From: Paenibacillus radicis (ex Gao et al. 2016) | Lineage (GTDB): Bacteria > Bacillota > Bacilli > Paenibacillales > Paenibacillaceae | Reading direction: 5' to 3' | NCBI RefSeq assembly: GCF_014641555.1 | Contig: NZ_BMHY01000009.1 | Span: 62,001-126,000 of the forward strand | Length of the DNA stretch: 64,000 nt | Shown here: positions 63,347 through 64,000 of the stretch, piece by piece | Numbering within the stretch: position 1 is the first letter of the stretch | How the letters are laid out: the number at the start of each line of letters is the position of its first letter | Made by a program: the position numbers and the translations under genes | Notes under the pieces: generated by a model | What the model was told of the DNA's origin: nothing | What the model saw: the letters and a program-made list of their open reading frames with translations, nothing else | The model's database searches: none

Positions 63347-64000
63347 TTAAGCCTCCTTCCGGTCTCGCAAGTAATAGATCGTATCCAGTTGAACCCGGTT
63401 AGCCACACGAACGATATCCTCTGGCCCGACCGATTGGATCTGGTCAAGGAGCTGCTGCGCGCTGCGGTCTTTACCGGACAATACCGCATTAAAGTCATAA
63501 GCAATCATCTCATAAGCGCTGTCCTGCAGCTCCCGCAAATGATTGGAGATCATCGCTTTCGTCTGGCTGATCTCCAGCTCCGTAAGCTCTCCGCGTTTCA
63601 TGCTTTCAAGCTGTTCCTTGATGATGACGACGGCGCGGTCGTAGTTTTGGATCTCAATGCCAGATTGAATCGTGCAAAGTCCTTTATGTCCGTCAAGCCT
63701 CGATGAAGCGTAGTAGGCAAGGCTCTCCTTCTCCCTAACGTTCAGGAAAAGCTTCGAATGCGGGTAACCGCCCAAGATGCCGTTGTACATCAGCGATGCC
63801 GCATAGTCGTCATCTCCGTACAGGATACCGGTGCGAAGACCAAGATTCAGCTTACCTTGACTGACATCCATTTCTTCGACGACCGTTTTCACATCGCCTC
63901 TCTCTTGACGGACATTCGTCACTGCATAAACGCCAGGCACACCTGCTTTAGGACGGAAATATTGCTGGACGAGCGCAGTTACCTCATCAAGCGTCGTATC
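63347..64000 (-). CDS. ymfF: YmfF-like M16 peptidase homologue, partial (N-terminus off window)
   Basis: C-terminal ~217 residues of an M16-family protein; the frame is open to the right edge (DTTLDEVTALVQQYF...), so no start is present. GILYGDDDYAASLMYNGILGG and YYASSRLDGHKGL are the middle/C-terminal M16 pattern. Whether the missing part carries HxxEH cannot be seen; in Bacillus one of the pair lacks it. Operon with ymfH. Confidence 0.88.
   Translation of the reverse strand, partial: DTTLDEVTALVQQYFRPKAGVPGVYAVTNVRQERGDVKTVVEEMDVSQGKLNLGLRTGILYGDDDYAASLMYNGILGGYPHSKLFLNVREKESLAYYASSRLDGHKGLCTIQSGIEIQNYDRAVVIIKEQLESMKRGELTELEISQTKAMISNHLRELQDSAYEMIAYDFNAVLSGKDRSAQQLLDQIQSVGPEDIVRVANRVQLDTIYYLRDRKEA

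Overview
This window looks like chromosomal DNA from a spore-forming member of the Bacillota, most likely Paenibacillus or a close relative in the Paenibacillaceae. The evidence is: (i) the right third (about 44.5-64 kb) follows the Bacillus order ymfF-ymfH-ymfI-ymfJ-ymfK-rodZ-pgsA-cinA-recA-rny-ymdB-spoVS-miaB-ymcA, with yajQ, recX, a dipeptidase, a 2-oxoacid:ferredoxin oxidoreductase and pduL in between; (ii) spoVS is present; (iii) strong GGAGG-type ribosome binding sites, with GTG/TTG starts common; (iv) base composition is moderately GC-rich. Nearly every gene is on the minus strand. The exceptions are gluQ, a small AT-rich orphan, an MFS transporter and bioY. Both window edges cut a gene.

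Layout. 0-3.7 kb: partial phosphodiester glycosidase, CorA-type channel, coiled-coil protein, GluQ-RS. 3.7-12.1 kb: one nine-gene corrinoid operon (btuF-btuC-ATPase-cobT-cobU-cbiB-cobS-cobD-cbiZ) that imports incomplete corrinoids, removes the old side chain (CbiZ) and rebuilds the nucleotide loop. It is preceded by a leader with a transcription terminator but no recognisable B12 box. 12.1-14.4 kb: copper-exporting P-type ATPase. 14.7-16.5 kb: the most unusual stretch, a tandem array of a ~277-bp unit built almost wholly of small RCGAA/TTCGY hairpins and split by a small AT-rich gene of unknown function. 16.5-30.2 kb: rhodanese, then an eight-gene operon that couples a large surface/membrane protein and an ABC-2 exporter to a coiled-coil membrane protein, a MoxR AAA+ ATPase, a DUF58 protein and two VWA membrane proteins. 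30.3-31.3 kb: YbjQ-like protein, DUF3889 secreted protein, and a possible gene remnant. 31.4-36.8 kb: histidine kinase, response regulator and SwrC-type RND pump in one operon. 36.9-44.4 kb: DUF4184 membrane protein, signal peptidase I, MFS transporter, an ECF biotin uptake system (ATPase, ATPase-EcfT fusion, divergent BioY behind a BirA-like operator), iron-dependent alcohol dehydrogenase. 44.5-64 kb: the conserved block listed above.

Among regulatory sites, the best supported are a LexA/DinR box and promoter in front of recA, a BirA-type operator in front of bioY, and a series of intrinsic terminators that mark transcription units. No rRNA, tRNA, CRISPR array, insertion sequence or prophage gene was recognised. 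All functions are assigned from protein motifs and gene order read by eye; no database search was run.
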